This document shows positions 60,832 through 64,000 of a stretch of DNA of 64,000 nucleotides, one piece after another (position 1 is the stretch's first letter; each line of letters begins with the position of its first letter). The position numbers were made by a program, and so were the translations under genes. Under the pieces are notes generated by a model. It was not told the DNA's origin. It saw nothing but the letters and a program-made list of their open reading frames with translations, and made no database searches. Origin of the DNA: Anaerolineae bacterium (GTDB taxonomy: Bacteria; Chloroflexota; Anaerolineae; Aggregatilineales; Aggregatilineaceae); the NCBI GenBank assembly GCA_018432315.1, contig JAHDLB010000012.1:1-64000 (forward strand), written 5' to 3'.

Positions 60832-63033
60832 ATGAAAAAGAAACCTGGAATCGTGTTGATCATATTGATCGTAGTTTTGCTGACCACCGGCGCGCTCCCT
60901 GCCCTGGCCCACCCCGGCGCGCCCGGTGACCCCGTTCTGCCGCTGCTGATCGACCAGGGTGTGATCATTCGCACCCACCGGGTGAACGTCACTATCGACA
61001 ACCAGGTCGCCACCACGCGCATCGAGCAGGTGTTTTACAACGAGGACAACCGTCCCGCCGAAGGCACGTATATTTTCCCGCTGCCGGTTGGCGCTGCCGT
61101 CTCGGACCTCGTGATGTGGGTGGACGGCAAGCCCATCGAGGCCAAGATCCTCGACGCCGACGAGGCGCGCGCCATCTACGATCGGATCGTGCGCCAGATG
61201 CGCGACCCCGCCCTGTTGGAATACGTCGGCGCGGGCGCCATCCAGGCCAGCGTATTCCCCATCCAGCCATTCTCCGAGGTCAAGATCGAGATCGAATACG
61301 GCCAACTGCTCGAAGTGGAAAACGGGCTGGTGAACTACACCTACTCGCTGCGCACCGACCAGTTCACGCGGCGCCCGGTCGAGCGGACCAGCATCAGCGT
61401 GTCGGTCGAATCCAACGACGAGATCGGCCCGATATACTCCCCCACCCACCGGATCGGTATCTCGCGCGAGGGCAAGTTCGCCTTTCGCGCCGGGTATGAA
61501 TCCAGCTACGAGCGCGCCGAGAGCGACTTCGTGCTGTATTATGGGCTGGCCCGCGACGAGATCAACGTGAACCTGCTGACCTACCGCGAGAGCGCCAACG
61601 AGGACGGATTCTTCACGCTGCTGATCACTCCGCCCGTCGAGGCCGACGCCGACCGGATCATCCCCAAAGACGTGATCTTCGTGCTCGACCAGTCCGGCTC
61701 GATGTTCGGCGAAAAATGGGACCAGGCCCGCGACGCCGCCAAGTTCGTGCTGGACAACCTCAACGAGCGCGACCGGTTCAACGTGATCGCTTTCAGCACC
61801 GGCTACCGGCTCTACGCCAACGGGCTCCAGCCGGTTTCAGAGGTCCGCCGGGCCAAGGACTGGATCGGCGGGCTTGAGGCGCTGGGCGGCACGGACATCG
61901 ACACGGCGCTCCAGCAGGCGATGGGCATGGTCGACCGCGAGCGCTCGACCGTGATCCTGTTCCTGACCGATGGGCTGCCCACCGAGGGCGAAACCGACGC
62001 AGCGGATATTCTGGACAATGCCGAAACCGTCGCGCCGCCCAACGTGCGCATGTTCACCTTCGGCGTCGGCGACGACGTGGACACGTTCCTGCTCGATCAA
62101 CTGGTCCAGTCGTTTCGCGGCGCGGGTACGTACGTCCGTACCGGCGAGCGCATCGACGAGGAAGTGAGCAGCCTGTACAACAAGATCAGCGCGCCTGTGC
62201 TGACGGACATCGAGATCGACTTCGGCAACATGCTGGTCGAGGAGCTGTATCCCGCGCTGCCGCTGCCGGACCTGTTCGCCGGGACGCAGTTGATCGTGAC
62301 CGGGCGCTATCGCGACAGCGGCTCGCTAACCATCACGCTGACCGGCGAGCTGGATGGCGAGCGTCAGGTCTACCGCTACGAGGTCGATTTCCCGGCCAAC
62401 GCGGGCGGCGAAGTCTTCATCCCGCGCCTGTGGGCCACGCGCAAGATCGGCGCGCTGCTGAACGCGATCCGGCTCCACGGCGAAAACCCGGAACTGGTCG
62501 ACAGCATCGTGCGGCTGAGCATCCGCTACGGGATCATCACGCCGTACACGTCCTTCCTGATCGAGGAGCAGGACATCTTCACCCAGTCGGGCGTCGAAGA
62601 GGCGCAGACCGCTTTCCGGGACGAGGCCGATCAGTCGTTCAGTGCCGCGTCGGGCGCGGTAGCGGTCGATGCCGCCGAGTCGGCGGCGAATCTGGCAGGC
62701 GCCGAAATGCCGATGCCGGCCATGACGCGGGTGCCCGCCGGGGAATCCGAGAAAGCCTGGGCGGACGGCAGCGCACCGCCCGGCTATGCGGAAGGCGCGC
62801 CGCAAGGCCAGCCCCTGCGCTATGCCGCCGACCGGACGTTTGTCTGGCGTGATGGGGCGTGGATCGACACGCTCTACAACGCCGACGAGATGACGCCGAT
62901 CACGGTTACGTTCCTGAGCGACGCGTATTTCGACCTGCTCGATCTCGATCCGCGCGTGGGCGAATACCTGGCGGTGGGCGATCACGTGCTGTTCGTGTGG
63001 GACGGCCAGGCATACGAGGTCGTGCCGGACTGA
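60832..63033 (+). CDS. secreted VIT/von Willebrand factor A-domain protein
   Basis: The 733-residue exported protein has a signal peptide (MKKKPGIVLIILIVVLLTTGALPALA). A VIT domain follows (about 40-165; VNVTIDNQVATTRIEQVFYNED, GTYIFPLPVGAAVSDLVMWVDGK, EARAIYDRIVRQMRDPALLEYVG), then a vWA domain (about 275-455) with MIDAS residues in VLDQSGSMFG, the Thr in LGGTDIDTAL and LFLTDGLPT. The C-terminal 250 residues include a beta-rich region and a disordered stretch (near 610-670). This is the inter-alpha-trypsin-inhibitor heavy-chain/marine-sorting layout, with an adhesion or protein-capture role. GGAGG lies seven bases before ATG 60832. Confidence 0.92.
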   Translation: MKKKPGIVLIILIVVLLTTGALPALAHPGAPGDPVLPLLIDQGVIIRTHRVNVTIDNQVATTRIEQVFYNEDNRPAEGTYIFPLPVGAAVSDLVMWVDGKPIEAKILDADEARAIYDRIVRQMRDPALLEYVGAGAIQASVFPIQPFSEVKIEIEYGQLLEVENGLVNYTYSLRTDQFTRRPVERTSISVSVESNDEIGPIYSPTHRIGISREGKFAFRAGYESSYERAESDFVLYYGLARDEINVNLLTYRESANEDGFFTLLITPPVEADADRIIPKDVIFVLDQSGSMFGEKWDQARDAAKFVLDNLNERDRFNVIAFSTGYRLYANGLQPVSEVRRAKDWIGGLEALGGTDIDTALQQAMGMVDRERSTVILFLTDGLPTEGETDAADILDNAETVAPPNVRMFTFGVGDDVDTFLLDQLVQSFRGAGTYVRTGERIDEEVSSLYNKISAPVLTDIEIDFGNMLVEELYPALPLPDLFAGTQLIVTGRYRDSGSLTITLTGELDGERQVYRYEVDFPANAGGEVFIPRLWATRKIGALLNAIRLHGENPELVDSIVRLSIRYGIITPYTSFLIEEQDIFTQSGVEEAQTAFRDEADQSFSAASGAVAVDAAESAANLAGAEMPMPAMTRVPAGESEKAWADGSAPPGYAEGAPQGQPLRYAADRTFVWRDGAWIDTLYNADEMTPITVTFLSDAYFDLLDLDPRVGEYLAVGDHVLFVWDGQAYEVVPD

Positions 63034-63110
63034 CCGGCTTGTCACCGTATCTGCACAAACCCGAACAAAACGAGGACGGCGGGCTGCGGCTCGCCGTTCT
63101 GTTGGCGCGC

Positions 63111-63139
63111 TTGTCCGGCAGGTGGGCGCGGGCTACAAT
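63111..63139 (+). promoter_or_regulatory. promoter of the C-terminal lipoprotein gene
   Basis: TTGTCC, a 17-base spacer and TACAAT (five of six) lie 34 bases before ATG 63173. Confidence 0.65.
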
Positions 63140-63172
63140 ACAATGCGTCATTCACCTTCCCAGGAGTTCACT

Positions 63173-63973
63173 ATGCGGCGGTTGTTCTTGCTCATCCTGA
63201 TCGTGTCTCTGGCCCTGGCGGCCTGCGGTGACGATTCCCCGGCAGCAGACGACTCCACAGAATCCGGCAGCAATCTGGGCCTGTTCGACTGGGAGCGTGA
63301 CGCGGAGACCATCGTCGCCCGGCTGGACACCCTGCCGGATCAAGAGAAGGCCGCGTTCATCACCAACAGCATCCCCCCGTGCACCCTGTGGGGCGATGGC
63401 CGCGTGGTGTGGACGACAAACGACGACAGCGGGGCCGAGGTCGTGCTCGAGGCGCGGATCGACGAAGTGGCGATGCGCGGTTTTCTCGAAGACATCATCA
63501 ACCGCGGGTTCTACGATTGGGAAGACGAGATGATTCCGCCAAGCACCATCGATCCGGTCATCGAGTCGATCACCGTGTCGCTGTACGACGAGGTGCGGAC
63601 GATCCGGCGGTACAGCAACTGGCCGCAGAACAGCTTCGAGCGCGTTCTCGAGAACTGCCGGGCGCTCAGCGACCAGCCCGTGCTCGTCCAGCCCGCCGCC
63701 GGGTGGATCAGCGCCTACCCTGTCCCGCGCGACACGATGGCGCCGTCGTGGCCGTGGCCCGCCAACGCGCCGTTTTCGCTGCGCGAGCTCACCGAGAACG
63801 GCGAATCCCGCTGGTTGGAAGGATCGCTCGCGACCGAAGTCTGGCTCAGCGCCCGTCAAAATCGCGGCGATATCCAGGTCATCGAGCGGAACGACGCGGC
63901 TTACGAGGTCGCCATCGCGGTGCCGGGCTACTCGCGCGACGCCGCTCCCCCGCCCGAGGACGCGTCCCCCTGA
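63173..63973 (+). CDS. lipoprotein of unknown function
   Basis: The 266-residue product has a short lipoprotein signal peptide with lipobox LAAC (Cys near 19), a polar Asp/Ser-rich linker, and a globular part with IVARLDTLPDQEKAAFITNSIPPCTLWGDGRVVWTTNDDSGAEVVLEARIDEVAMRGFLEDIINRGFYDWEDEM. The latter resembles no motif I can name; two cysteines may pair. It is anchored outside the cell membrane. AGGAG lies seven bases before ATG 63173. It follows the VIT/vWA gene with its own promoter and might function with it. Confidence 0.75.
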   Translation: MRRLFLLILIVSLALAACGDDSPAADDSTESGSNLGLFDWERDAETIVARLDTLPDQEKAAFITNSIPPCTLWGDGRVVWTTNDDSGAEVVLEARIDEVAMRGFLEDIINRGFYDWEDEMIPPSTIDPVIESITVSLYDEVRTIRRYSNWPQNSFERVLENCRALSDQPVLVQPAAGWISAYPVPRDTMAPSWPWPANAPFSLRELTENGESRWLEGSLATEVWLSARQNRGDIQVIERNDAAYEVAIAVPGYSRDAAPPPEDASP

Positions 63974-64000
63974 CGCACGCCCCCACCAACATACCGGCCC

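Overview
The window is a stretch of a high-GC bacterial chromosome whose gene content points to Chloroflexota, probably an Anaerolineae-like lineage. Pointers are a DUF951 protein, an HspR-type repressor next to dnaJ, a pyrophosphate-type phosphofructokinase, an archaeal-type adenosine-specific kinase, an orphan Flp pilin, WD40 and other lipoproteins, and multidomain kinase and response-regulator proteins. The assignment is an inference from families; no rRNA is present. About 60 protein genes and one tRNA-Arg are supported. There is no CRISPR array, intact mobile element, prophage or origin. Two short fragments look like insertion-sequence remnants or edges.

Layout. 1-5.2 kb: possible transposase start, MaoC-like hydratase, very large class A penicillin-binding protein. 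5.3-14.1 kb: signalling and surface genes (tandem GNAT, Ser/Thr kinase fused to a response regulator, two lipoproteins, PadR regulator, receiver-histidine kinase, PP2C phosphatase with zinc ribbons). 14.2-14.5 kb: 48-residue Flp pilin with its own promoter and terminator. 14.5-19.4 kb, minus strand: four-gene envelope operon (DUF2207 protein, membrane wHTH/zinc-ribbon protein, PrsW protease fused to a cyclic-nucleotide domain, and a second cyclic-nucleotide-domain protein). 19.5-22.3 kb: stress operon dnaJ-htrA-hspR with a good sigma-A promoter and a HAIR-like site. 22.3-26.6 kb: nadE, a DUF951/glycolipid glycosyltransferase pair and typA.

26.6-34.6 kb is a catabolic locus: a LacI regulator with a perfect palindromic operator on its own promoter, followed by an SDR, a LarA-type racemase homologue with all cofactor ligands kept, 6-phosphogluconate dehydrogenase, a PPi-type phosphofructokinase, a HAD phosphatase and a beta-hydroxyacid dehydrogenase. 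The set suggests sugar-acid or hydroxy-acid use feeding central metabolism. 34.8-43.6 kb: ABC-F ATPase, cation/proton antiporter with RCK domain, CoaE fused to a GNAT-like domain, small membrane protein, adenosine-specific kinase, glutaminyl cyclase, M20 peptidase, cyclophilin. 43.7-49.5 kb: DUF2007 protein, an ABC importer (permease, binding protein, ATPase) and a convergent response regulator/sensor kinase pair.

49.6-56.2 kb holds less recognisable genes: a membrane-anchored PsbP-like protein, a thioesterase, small membrane proteins, an ST7-like TPR protein, a nitroreductase, a GYD protein, an arginase-fold hydrolase and tRNA-Arg(ACG). 56.2-58.9 kb is a carbamoyltransferase operon with three small membrane proteins, driven by a consensus promoter. 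The end carries an acidic small protein, a degenerate M28 peptidase homologue, a VIT/vWA surface protein and a lipoprotein. Most lines of the window are coding, intergenic spaces are short, and promoters are mostly recognisable sigma-A types.
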